From CBDUQI01 sp965369325 (GTDB lineage: Bacteria; Pseudomonadota; Gammaproteobacteria; Steroidobacterales; JBCBZW01): a stretch of DNA of 18,987 bases. Both the position numbers and the translations under genes were made by a program. Numbering within the stretch: the stretch's first letter is position 1; every line of letters starts with the position of its first letter. Shown here piece by piece: positions 1 through 6,701 of the stretch. The DNA lies in contig CBDUQI010000108.1 of NCBI GenBank assembly GCA_965369325.1, forward strand, positions 1 to 18,987, in the 5' to 3' direction. The notes under the pieces are model-generated. The model was not told the DNA's origin. It saw only the letters and a program-made list of their open reading frames with translations, and ran no database searches.

Positions 1-298
1 GCACATGGGCACGGGCGGGCTAACGCTTGGTCTGGGCGGGCAGGTGATGCAGTTAGTTTTTCTATTCGCCGACAGCCGTGCGTATGATGATTTTGTCACC
101 AAGGGCTGGGATGCTAGCGCTTCGGCGAACGCGGTGGCCGGCCGTAAGGGGTTGAATGCAGAAGCTAATTTTACCAACGGCGTGGCCGTTTATCAGTTGA
201 CCGATGCAGGGCTGATGCTTCAGGCGGATATTTCTGGCACCAAATACTGGCGCAGCCGCAAGCTCAATGTGCCGGAGGAACTACGCGTCCAGGAATAA
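1..298 (+). CDS. SYLF/YSC84-type lipid-binding protein, C-terminal part
   Basis: The reading frame is open from the left edge (codons in phase from base 2) to a TAA at 296-298, so only the last ~98 residues are present and the ATG at base 5 is probably internal. The residues read as the end of a SYLF (YSC84/Las17-binding-like) domain: a glycine-rich GLTLGLGGQ strand, a hydrophobic VMQLVFLFAD strand, a DFVTKGWDASASANAVAG stretch, and a closing GVAVYQLTDAGLMLQADISGTKYW. In bacteria these are usually small exported or lipoprotein-type proteins with a lipid-binding fold and poorly known roles. The signal peptide, if present, lies outside the window. The gene is co-oriented with the following small membrane protein and the ccm operon, but nothing links it functionally to cytochrome c maturation. 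Family call fairly firm; function not. Confidence 0.75.
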   Translation, partial: HMGTGGLTLGLGGQVMQLVFLFADSRAYDDFVTKGWDASASANAVAGRKGLNAEANFTNGVAVYQLTDAGLMLQADISGTKYWRSRKLNVPEELRVQE

Positions 299-367
299 CC
301 CTGTCAACGGTCGCCACACCCGCTGCGTTGCTTGAAACGAGGAGCGGATAAGTCAGGGGGCGTTGGT

Positions 368-664
368 ATGGCTTTTGGTAAGGCATCGAGGCGATGGCCA
401 CGGGGCACTTGTGCGACCGTCATCACCGCGCTCACCGTGTTGGCCGGCGATCTGCTGGTCACCGGTTACGCCCAATCCCGACTCGATATCATCATCGCAG
501 GCCTGGTCTTTATTCTTCTGGTGGCGTACGCGGTTGTGATTAGCATCGTCGTGCATCGCCACTGGGCGCCGCCCGTGGCACCGCCTGCCCGTTCAATGCA
601 ACCCTCACGCTCTCCCCACTTGGTGCCCCGCACCCCGGCCGGGTCGCTGGATTTTCACGAGTAA
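368..664 (+). CDS. Small hypothetical two-helix membrane protein upstream of ccmA
   Basis: A 98-residue ORF. I choose the ATG at 368 because an AGGGGG ribosome-binding sequence (355-360) lies 7 bases before it; the frame also opens at a TTG at 332 with a poorer context. After a basic N-terminus (KASRRWPRG) there are two hydrophobic segments, roughly residues 16-33 and 38-61, the second ending in VVHRHW, then a proline-rich, probably disordered tail. I do not recognise a family. It ends 39 bases before the proposed ccmA start, in the same orientation and the same frame, so it may be the first gene of the ccm transcript. A role in haem delivery would be a guess from position only. Coding is supported by the ribosome-binding site and the clean two-helix pattern; conservation is unknown. 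Confidence 0.55.
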   Translation: MAFGKASRRWPRGTCATVITALTVLAGDLLVTGYAQSRLDIIIAGLVFILLVAYAVVISIVVHRHWAPPVAPPARSMQPSRSPHLVPRTPAGSLDFHE

Positions 665-703
665 ACTCGATATAAGCCGCCCCAGGGAATACGGGAGAGG
701 GTT

Positions 704-1318
704 ATCAGCGGGCTACACGCGAATGGCCTAGAGTTCTGGCGCGGCGATAAACGACTGTTCAGCAACCTGAGTCTGAGCGTTCAGCCGGGCCAGGCACTTC
801 ACGTGGTCGGTCCTAACGGGATTGGTAAGACCAGCCTGTTGCGGGTGCTGTGTGGGCTCAGCCCTCCGGAAGACGGCGAAATTACCTGGAACGGTGCCTC
901 GCTCGATGAAGATCGGCTTGGATTTCACGACGCGCTGAGCTTTCTTGGTCATCGAGACGGCCTGAAGGGCGACCTCACCGCGCTTGAGAACGTCTGCTTC
1001 GCGATTGCCTTACGGCGCAAGGTGGCGGCGCCCGAAGTGCAGGACTTCCTGGTCGGACTGGGCCTGAGCCATGCGGTGGACTTGCCGGTGCGCTCACTGT
1101 CCGCTGGGCAACGCCGTCGGGTGGCGCTGGCGCGCACTGCGCTTAGTCACACGCCGCTGTGGATTCTGGATGAGCCGTTTTCCAATCTGGACGTCGATGG
1201 CCGGCAGTGGGGGCACCAGCTGCTGGACCAACACCTGGCGAAGGATGGGCTCGCCATTGTAACTTCACACCATCCGCTGCAGATTCGCCACCCGGTGACC
1301 GAGCTGGCCCTGGTATGA
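704..1318 (+). CDS. ccmA: CcmA, haem exporter ATP-binding subunit (non-standard start codon)
   Basis: ATPase subunit of the CcmAB(CD) ABC complex, which uses ATP to release holo-CcmE from CcmC. Visible motifs, counted from the proposed start: Walker A GPNGIGKT (36-43), signature LSAGQ (132-136), Walker B WILDEP with D156/E157, and a switch His in SHH near the C-terminus. Length 204 residues matches the family (~205). The first ordinary start in frame is GTG at 803, which falls just before Walker A and would remove the first beta strands. Upstream, the frame encodes a normal CcmA N-terminus (GLHANGLEFWRGDKRLF) but has no ATG, GTG or TTG back to the preceding stop at 662-664. ATC at 704, six bases after GGGAG (693-697), is the best-placed start. 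The gene overlaps ccmB by four bases (ATGA). Confidence 0.93.
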   Translation: MSGLHANGLEFWRGDKRLFSNLSLSVQPGQALHVVGPNGIGKTSLLRVLCGLSPPEDGEITWNGASLDEDRLGFHDALSFLGHRDGLKGDLTALENVCFAIALRRKVAAPEVQDFLVGLGLSHAVDLPVRSLSAGQRRRVALARTALSHTPLWILDEPFSNLDVDGRQWGHQLLDQHLAKDGLAIVTSHHPLQIRHPVTELALV

Positions 1319-2001
1319 GGCAGCAGACCGGCGTGCCCGCGGCCTTCTTACGCATGCTCAGGCGCGACTTTGCACTCGCCGTCCGACGCTGGAGCGCCGT
1401 GTTCAATCCGCTGATGTTCTTTGCTGTCGTCACGGTATTGTTTCCCTTATCGCTGGAGCCCAGCCCGCAGTTGCTTGGCCGCCTGGCACCCGGTGTGCTT
1501 TGGGTAGCCGCGCTGCTGTCGATGCTGTTGGCGCAGGAATCGGTGTTCCGGGATGATTTTGAAGACGGGAGCCTGGAGCAGCTGGCGCTGCAGCCTCACC
1601 CCTTGTGGCTGATGGTGATGGCCAAACTGCTGGCGCACTGGGTGCTCACCGGGCTTCCGCTCGTGCTCATCAGCCCATTAGCCGCCGCCGCCCTGTATCT
1701 GCCGCCAGATGCCATCGGCGTGCTCATGCTGTCGCTGCTGTTGGGCACACCGGTGCTAAGTTTGCTGGGTGGCGTGGGGGCCGCGCTGACCGTGAGTCTG
1801 CACCGGGCGGGCGTGTTGATGGCGATCCTGATTCTGCCCCTGGTCGTGCCAACATTGATCTTCGGCGCTCGGGCCACAGAGCTGGCCTCGGCTGGCCAGT
1901 CACCGAGCGGCGCCTTGTATTTGTTGGCGGCGGTGCTGGCCTTTTCGATGGTCACTGCGCCCTTTGCGGCGGCTGCGGCGCTTAAGATCCATCTGGATTG
2001 A
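1315..2001 (+). CDS. ccmB: CcmB, haem exporter membrane subunit
   Basis: Integral membrane subunit of the CcmAB exporter, 228 residues (family ~220), with about six hydrophobic segments. Characteristic CcmB stretches are the N-terminal LRRDFALAVRRW amphipathic region, FFAVVTVLFPL in the first helix, and RDDFEDGSLEQL, the conserved cytoplasmic loop expected to contact CcmA. The start ATG at 1315 overlaps the ccmA stop (ATGA), so translation is probably coupled. The frame can be read further upstream inside ccmA, but that part is the ccmA coding strand and is not expected. The gene is followed by a 133-base gap, the largest in the operon. Confidence 0.93.
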   Translation: MRQQTGVPAAFLRMLRRDFALAVRRWSAVFNPLMFFAVVTVLFPLSLEPSPQLLGRLAPGVLWVAALLSMLLAQESVFRDDFEDGSLEQLALQPHPLWLMVMAKLLAHWVLTGLPLVLISPLAAAALYLPPDAIGVLMLSLLLGTPVLSLLGGVGAALTVSLHRAGVLMAILILPLVVPTLIFGARATELASAGQSPSGALYLLAAVLAFSMVTAPFAAAAALKIHLD

Positions 2002-2009
2002 ACTATTTA

Positions 2010-2032
2010 GCCGCTGCGGCGGCACTGTTTTA
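2010..2032 (+). terminator. Weak terminator-like hairpin after ccmB
   Basis: GCCGC (2010-2014) pairs with GCGGC (2019-2023) around a four-base loop and is followed by ACTGTTTTA. The stem is only 5 bp and the T-run is four bases, so this could at most attenuate transcription inside the ccm operon. Confidence 0.25.
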
Positions 2033-2049
2033 TTGACTTGATTACTTCC

Positions 2050-2097
2050 AACCAGCCCCTGCACTGGTTAGGATTCGTTCTAACGCCGTCAGTGGCG
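2050..2097 (+). promoter_or_regulatory. Overlapping hairpins in the ccmB-ccmC spacer
   Basis: Hairpin A: AACCAG (2050-2055) pairs with CTGGTT (2064-2069). Hairpin B: GTTAGGA (2067-2073) pairs with TTCTAAC (2078-2084), seven pairs including one G-U, closed by a UUCG-type loop. A and B share bases 2067-2069 and cannot both form fully. A short third pairing, CGCC (2084-2087) with GGCG (2094-2097), shares base 2084 with B. This lies in the only long gap among the early ccm genes, just upstream of ccmC. A regulatory or processing role is inference. Confidence 0.35.
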
Positions 2098-2134
2098 ACG
2101 ATCAACCTTACGCTCCGGGAATATCAGCTTAACC

Positions 2135-2872
2135 ATGTGGAAATTTTTTCATAAGCTTGGCTCGCCGCCGTATTTTTACCGCCTCGCCGGCAGCATGCAG
2201 CCGTGGTTCGCCTGGCTTGCGTTTGTTCTCATCGCTGCCGGGGTGTACGGCGGGCTGTTTGTGGCCCCGCCCGATGATGAGATGGGCGACGGCTTTCGGA
2301 TTATTTACGTGCACGTGCCGGCGGCCTGGATGTCGATGTTCATCTACGTGAACATGGCGTTGAGCGCGGCGATCGGTCTCATCTGGCGGATTAAGCTGGC
2401 GTTTGCCGTTGCCGCCAGCAGCGCGGCGCTGGGGGCATCATTTACCTTTCTTGCGCTGGTCACCGGATCTATCTGGGGCAAGCCGATGTGGGGCACCTGG
2501 TGGGTGTGGGATGGCCGGCTAACATCAGAACTGTTACTGCTGTTCTTGTTTGTTGGTTTCATCGCCCTGCGCTCAGCGTTTGATGACATCAATCGCGCCG
2601 ATCGGGCCAGCGCGGTGCTGGCACTGATCGGGGTCGTGAACATCCCGATCATTCATTATTCGGTAGAATGGTGGAATACTCTGCACCAGGGGCCGACCGT
2701 CACCCGGATGGCGGCGCCAGCCATCGATGCACGCATGCTGGTTCCATTGTTGCTCATGGCGTTGGGCTTCACCCTTTATTATGTGGCGCTGTTGCTGATG
2801 CGTGTGCGCAGCGAGGTGCTGCGTCGCGAGCGCAACAAGCGCTGGGTAAAGGATCTGGTAAGCAGCGCGTAG
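2135..2872 (+). CDS. ccmC: CcmC, haem-handling protein that loads CcmE
   Basis: Polytopic inner-membrane protein of the haem-handling protein family that presents haem to CcmE. Length 245 residues is normal. The tryptophan-rich periplasmic signature WGTWWVWD is at 119-126, and the two axial haem ligands are His60 (in YVHVPAAW) and His184 (in WWNTLHQGPT), at the same numbers as in E. coli CcmC. About six transmembrane segments are evident. The N-terminus MWKFFHKLGSPPYFY is typical of the family, supporting the ATG at 2135. The ribosome-binding site is weak (CCGGGAA, about 15 bases upstream). It follows a 133-base spacer with hairpins and precedes a 72-base gap before ccmD. Confidence 0.96.
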   Translation: MWKFFHKLGSPPYFYRLAGSMQPWFAWLAFVLIAAGVYGGLFVAPPDDEMGDGFRIIYVHVPAAWMSMFIYVNMALSAAIGLIWRIKLAFAVAASSAALGASFTFLALVTGSIWGKPMWGTWWVWDGRLTSELLLLFLFVGFIALRSAFDDINRADRASAVLALIGVVNIPIIHYSVEWWNTLHQGPTVTRMAAPAIDARMLVPLLLMALGFTLYYVALLLMRVRSEVLRRERNKRWVKDLVSSA

Positions 2873-2874
2873 AC

Positions 2875-2900
2875 GCTGCGTGCCGGCGCACCCGGCCAGC
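2875..2900 (+). other. Hairpin immediately after ccmC
   Basis: GCTG (2875-2878) and GCCGG (2882-2886) pair with CCGGC (2892-2896) and CAGC (2897-2900), with a three-base bulge (CGT) on the left arm and loop CGCAC. It starts three bases after the ccmC stop. It has no T-run, so it is more likely an mRNA stabilising or processing element than a terminator, or it has no role. Confidence 0.35.
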
Positions 2901-2944
2901 ATTAGCGAGCGGTGGTTGGAACACGACATAATTGGAGCAAGAAC

Positions 2945-3115
2945 GTGAGCGAATTCTTGGACATGGACGGCTACGGTGCTTATGTGTGGAGCAGCTTTGC
3001 TATCACCGCGGTTGTGATGGCGATCAACATCATCGCCGCGCGCCGCGAACAGAGTGCGGTGTTGCGTCAACTGGCGCGTCGGGCACACGCGCAGGAGCAA
3101 AATCATGACGCCTAG
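2945..3115 (+). CDS. ccmD: CcmD, small haem exporter protein
   Basis: A 56-residue protein with one transmembrane helix (SSFAITAVVMAINIIAARR) after an acidic, aromatic start (FLDMDGYGAYVW), then a charged cytoplasmic tail rich in Arg, Glu and His. This is the standard CcmD layout; CcmD holds the CcmABC-CcmE complex together and is needed for release of holo-CcmE. I choose GTG 2945 because GGAG (2934-2937) is seven bases upstream and the protein then begins at the usual place; an earlier in-frame GTG at 2912 would add 11 atypical residues. The 3' end overlaps ccmE by 11 bases. Confidence 0.88.
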   Translation: MSEFLDMDGYGAYVWSSFAITAVVMAINIIAARREQSAVLRQLARRAHAQEQNHDA

Positions 3116-3575
3116 ACAAAAACAGCGGATGTGGGTGGTAGGCCTGGTCGTCGCGGGTGTGGCGGTGGCGGTCACATTTACCGTCAAAGCCTTCCAGCAA
3201 AACATGTTGTTCTTCTTAAGTCCCAGCCAAGTGCTTGCGGGTGAACTGCCCGGCGATCGTGCCTTTCGCTTAGGGGGCATGGTGATCGATGGCAGCGTGC
3301 AGCGAGAACCGGGCTCACTGGAAGTCAAATTTGCGCTGACCGATAACGCCGAGACGGTGCAAGTTGCCTACTCGGGGCTGTTGCCCGACCTATTTCGTGA
3401 AGGGCAGGGCATTATCGCCCGCGGCCGCATGAACGGGCAGGGCATCTTTGTTGCCGACGAGGTTCTGGCCAAGCACGATGAAGAGTACATGCCGCCGGAA
3501 ATCGCCGACACGCTGAAGAAAGTGCACAACGAGAAAGGCGAGACAGTCAGCGACGGCTACGGAGGCGGGCAGTGA
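3105..3575 (+). CDS. ccmE: CcmE, periplasmic haem chaperone
   Basis: Membrane-anchored haem chaperone, 156 residues. A basic N-terminus (MTPRQKQRMW) and one helix (~10-28) precede an OB-fold beta-barrel. The covalent haem-binding histidine is His124 in LAKHDEEYMPPE, with the conserved Tyr128 four residues on (H130/Y134 in E. coli). The earlier FFLSPSQV and FRLGGMV stretches are also typical. The C-terminus is a flexible polar tail ending in a glycine run. The start ATG at 3105 lies inside the end of ccmD, and the stop overlaps the ccmF GTG (GTGA), so the genes are tightly coupled. Confidence 0.96.
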   Translation: MTPRQKQRMWVVGLVVAGVAVAVTFTVKAFQQNMLFFLSPSQVLAGELPGDRAFRLGGMVIDGSVQREPGSLEVKFALTDNAETVQVAYSGLLPDLFREGQGIIARGRMNGQGIFVADEVLAKHDEEYMPPEIADTLKKVHNEKGETVSDGYGGGQ

Positions 3576-5542
3576 TCGCCGAGTTGGGCCACTTCGCGGT
3601 GATCCTGGCGCTGTGTCTGGCGCTGGCGCAGGGGGTGTTTGGCTTGCTAGGCGCGCACCTTGGCTCGCGTCGCTGGATGGCGGCGGTACGTCCCGCAGCC
3701 AGCGGCCAGTTTGTGTTTGTCGCACTGTCTTTCGCTTGTCTGACGGCGTCCTTTTTGCGCGACGATTTTTCAGTGCTGTACGTGGCGATGAACTCCAATA
3801 CCGAACTACCCACTATGTACAAGGTGGCCGCAGTTTGGGGGGCGCACGAAGGCTCCTTGCTGCTGTGGGCGTTGGTGCTGTCAGTATGGACGGTGGCGGT
3901 ATGTGCGCTAAGCACCAGTCTGCCGCCGCGTTTCGCCAGCCGTGTGATTGGCGTGCTGGGCTTGCTGAGTGTCGGCTTCCTGCTGTTTACCCTGGGCACC
4001 TCCAATCCGTTCGAGCGACTGATTCCCATGCCGTTGGATGGGCGCGATCTTAACCCGCTGCTGCAAGACTTTGGTCTGGCTATTCACCCACCCATGTTGT
4101 ACCTGGGCTACGTGGGCTTCTCGGTGGCCTTCGCGTTTGCGATCGCCGCCATGCTGGAAGGGCATCTGGATGCTAAATGGGCACGTTGGACGCGCCCCTG
4201 GACCACGGTTGCATGGGCATTCCTGACTGTTGGTATTGCGCTGGGCAGCTGGTGGGCGTACTACGAGTTAGGCTGGGGTGGATGGTGGTTCTGGGATCCC
4301 GTAGAGAACGCTTCCTTTATGCCCTGGCTGGTCGGGACGGCGCTGATTCACTCGCTCGCCGTCACGGAGAAACGCGAGCTGTTTAAGAGCTGGACGTTGC
4401 TACTGGCGGTGTCGGCATTCTCGCTGAGTCTGCTGGGCACGTTCCTGGTACGCTCCGGCGTGCTGGTGTCGGTACACGCATTTGCCACTGATCCGGAACG
4501 CGGATTTTTCATCCTGATGTTTCTGGTTGTGACCATCGGTTCCGCGTTAGCCCTGTACGCTTGGCGGGCGCCCAGCATGGGCAACGATAAGGGGTTCAAG
4601 GCATTTTCCCGTGAGACATTTTTGCTGGCCAACAATGTGCTGTTGGTTATCGCCGCCATGCTGATTTTGCTGGGCACGCTGTATCCCCTGTTTCTGGATG
4701 CGCTGGGGATGGGGAAAATTTCTGTCGGCGTCCCGTATTTTGCTGTGGCGTTCCTAATTCCCATGATTCCGCTGATTATGTTGGTCGCTATCGGCATGCA
4801 CGTCGCGTGGAAGCGCGCCAAGCAGGCCGAGGTGGCGGTACGCGTGCGCGGTGCCGCGGTGCTGGCGCTGGTGATTGCTGTGGCGTTGCCACTGTCATAC
4901 GGGCGCCTGTCGCTGCTAAGCGTTGTTGCCGTGTTTTGCGGCGGCTGGGTGATGCTCTCATCACTGATCGAGCCGTGGCGGCGCTTTCGCTTACGCGGTC
5001 GCTTGTCGGGTATTCCCGCCTCGGTGCTGGGTATGAGCATTGCCCATTTCGGGCTGGGCGTGTTTATTCTGGGTGTGACCATCGTAAGTGCGTATAGCCT
5101 GGAAGAAGATGTGGCCATGAAGCGTGGCGATTCGATTGAGCTTGCGGGCTACCACTTTGAATTCGACGGCGTTGAACCGCGCAGCGGCGCGAACTACGAA
5201 GCGATCGGCGCAACGGTGATTGTGCGTGATGCGAACGGCGATGAGCACACGCGTTTGTACCCGGAAAAACGCGTGTATCGGGTACAGAAAAATCCAATGA
5301 CCGAATCTGATATCGCGCCCTCACTGGCGCGTGATCTGTACGTTGCCTTAGGGGATGATCTGGGCAAGGAGGCTTGGAGCCTTCGCGTGCATTATAAACC
5401 GCTGGTGCGATTTATCTGGTTGGGCGCGTTGATCATGGCCATTGGTGGCGTGGTGGCCGTGAGCGACCGACGTTATCGCCGCGCCTCGCGTACCAGCGCG
5501 GCGCGCGCCGAGGATACGGCGTTGGCGCGGGGGCAAAGTTAA
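3572..5542 (+). CDS. ccmF: CcmF, cytochrome c haem lyase subunit
   Basis: Large polytopic protein of 656 residues, the normal size, that oxidises or receives haem from CcmE and joins it to apocytochrome c with CcmH/CcmI. The tryptophan-rich haem-handling signature WGGWWFWDPVEN is at 235-246. The histidines matching E. coli H173, H261, H303 and H491 are His172 (AIHPPML), His260, His302 (VSVHAFATD) and His492 (SIAHFGLG). A large periplasmic loop lies near the C-terminus (roughly residues 510-610), followed by a last helix. The start is GTG 3572, overlapping the ccmE stop; the stop TAA overlaps the ccmG ATG (TAATG). Confidence 0.97.
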   Translation: MIAELGHFAVILALCLALAQGVFGLLGAHLGSRRWMAAVRPAASGQFVFVALSFACLTASFLRDDFSVLYVAMNSNTELPTMYKVAAVWGAHEGSLLLWALVLSVWTVAVCALSTSLPPRFASRVIGVLGLLSVGFLLFTLGTSNPFERLIPMPLDGRDLNPLLQDFGLAIHPPMLYLGYVGFSVAFAFAIAAMLEGHLDAKWARWTRPWTTVAWAFLTVGIALGSWWAYYELGWGGWWFWDPVENASFMPWLVGTALIHSLAVTEKRELFKSWTLLLAVSAFSLSLLGTFLVRSGVLVSVHAFATDPERGFFILMFLVVTIGSALALYAWRAPSMGNDKGFKAFSRETFLLANNVLLVIAAMLILLGTLYPLFLDALGMGKISVGVPYFAVAFLIPMIPLIMLVAIGMHVAWKRAKQAEVAVRVRGAAVLALVIAVALPLSYGRLSLLSVVAVFCGGWVMLSSLIEPWRRFRLRGRLSGIPASVLGMSIAHFGLGVFILGVTIVSAYSLEEDVAMKRGDSIELAGYHFEFDGVEPRSGANYEAIGATVIVRDANGDEHTRLYPEKRVYRVQKNPMTESDIAPSLARDLYVALGDDLGKEAWSLRVHYKPLVRFIWLGALIMAIGGVVAVSDRRYRRASRTSAARAEDTALARGQS

Positions 5543-6072
5543 TGCTGCGATTTCTGTTACCGGCGGGCCTATTTGGCCTGCTGGTTATCTTCTTTTTTCG
5601 CGGTCTGAGCCTTGACCCATCACGTATTCCATCGCCGCTAATCGGCAAGCCGGCACCGGTGTTTTCGTTACCGGCGCTGGCCGACGCCAGCGAGACGGTG
5701 AGTAACGAGAATATGCGTGGCGGTATGGCCCTGCTGAACGTGTGGGCGACCTGGTGCGTGGGTTGTCGTGCTGAACACGAGGCACTGCTCACCATCGCTG
5801 CCAGCACCGAGGTGCCGATTATTGGCCTGAACTGGAAGGACGATCCGGTGGCGGCCCGCCGCTGGCTCGGCCAGCTTGGCAATCCCTACGCGGCGACTGC
5901 CGTGGACGCTGAAGGGCGGGTGGCGATTGACTGGGGCATCTACGGGGCGCCGGAAACGTTCCTGATTGATGCGGCAGGCATCGTCAGGCACAAACACATC
6001 GGGCCCATCACCATGCAGGCCTGGGAGCAGGATTTTCTACCGCTAATTTCTGCCTCCGGAGCGGGGTCTTGA
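5542..6072 (+). CDS. ccmG: CcmG/DsbE, thiol:disulfide oxidoreductase of cytochrome c maturation
   Basis: Membrane-anchored, thioredoxin-like reductant, 176 residues. The N-terminal anchor (residues 3-18) is followed by PLIGKPAPVFSLPAL, the usual DsbE opening. The active site is WCVGC (C72, C75). The cis-proline is Pro137 in YGAPETF, and the acidic groove of CcmG proteins is consistent with VDAEGRVAIDWGIYGAPE. The CVGC dipeptide differs from the CPTC of E. coli CcmG but is within the variation of the family. CcmG reduces the apocytochrome CXXCH pair, directly or through CcmH, with electrons from DsbD. The ATG overlaps the ccmF stop, and the stop overlaps the likely TTG start of ccmH. Confidence 0.94.
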   Translation: MLRFLLPAGLFGLLVIFFFRGLSLDPSRIPSPLIGKPAPVFSLPALADASETVSNENMRGGMALLNVWATWCVGCRAEHEALLTIAASTEVPIIGLNWKDDPVAARRWLGQLGNPYAATAVDAEGRVAIDWGIYGAPETFLIDAAGIVRHKHIGPITMQAWEQDFLPLISASGAGS

Positions 6073-6701
6073 GTGCTCCTGACAGCTCGAGTACCGGTTT
6101 GCCCGCAGTTACAAGAGGGTGGCATGCGCACAACCTGACGGCCCGCAGGATGACTCACGAGCTGACGGGTTGGCTGACCCGGGCCCTCACGCAGGGGCTG
6201 GCGAAAATACCTGCAATGCTGCTACTGATCGGGTTGGCGATGTTGCTGCTTACACCCGCCCATGCGATCGATCCCAGTGAGCGCTATGAAGACCCGGTGA
6301 TGCAGGCGCGTTACGAAAAGCTGACCGATGAGTTGCGCTGCCTGGTGTGCCAGAATCAGACCATTGCTGACTCCAGTGCCACGCTGGCGCAGGATCTTCG
6401 CCGCGAGGTGCGTGAGATGCTGGATGCGGGCCGTTCGGATCAGGAGATTCTGGATTTCATGGTCGCGCGCTACGGCGATTTTGTGCGCTACCGACCACCG
6501 TTCGCCCCGCGTACCTGGTTGTTGTGGCTGGCGCCCGGCCTCTTGTTGGCGTTGGGGCTGGTAATCATCGTACGCGTAGTCACGCGCCGCAGTGGGATGG
6601 AGATAGAGGACGAGGAATTGTTTGAAGACGGCGCGCCCGAGCAAGATCAAGGTGGCGATCATGCGGACAGTCACAATCCGGGCGGGCACCGGACGCCATG
6701 A
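6069..6701 (+). CDS. ccmH: CcmH (CcmL-type), cytochrome c maturation thiol protein
   Basis: Contains the CcmH signature LRCLVCQNQTIADS with the redox pair C-L-V-C, a three-helix bundle (DLRREVREML...FMVARYGDFVRY), then PPFAPRTWLLWLAPGLLL as the transmembrane segment and an acidic cytoplasmic tail. It is the short, one-domain form; the TPR part is the separate ccmI. The start is uncertain. TTG 6069 overlaps the ccmG stop (TTGA), like the other junctions, and gives 210 residues, but the first 27 codons look unlike CcmH. ATG 6150 would give 183 residues and a reasonable signal peptide ending in TPAHA before IDPSERYEDP. Function: receives electrons from CcmG and presents reduced apocytochrome to CcmF/CcmI. 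Confidence 0.93.
   Translation: MSAPDSSSTGLPAVTRGWHAHNLTARRMTHELTGWLTRALTQGLAKIPAMLLLIGLAMLLLTPAHAIDPSERYEDPVMQARYEKLTDELRCLVCQNQTIADSSATLAQDLRREVREMLDAGRSDQEILDFMVARYGDFVRYRPPFAPRTWLLWLAPGLLLALGLVIIVRVVTRRSGMEIEDEELFEDGAPEQDQGGDHADSHNPGGHRTP

Noticed and set aside
2573..3328. 251-codon open frame on the minus strand across ccmC-ccmE
   Set aside because: It lies antisense to three well-identified ccm genes and its translation has no recognisable domain or composition of a real protein.
4348..5118. 256-codon open frame on the minus strand inside ccmF
   Set aside because: Antisense to the conserved core of ccmF; Ser/Thr/Arg-rich translation typical of a GC-rich shadow frame.
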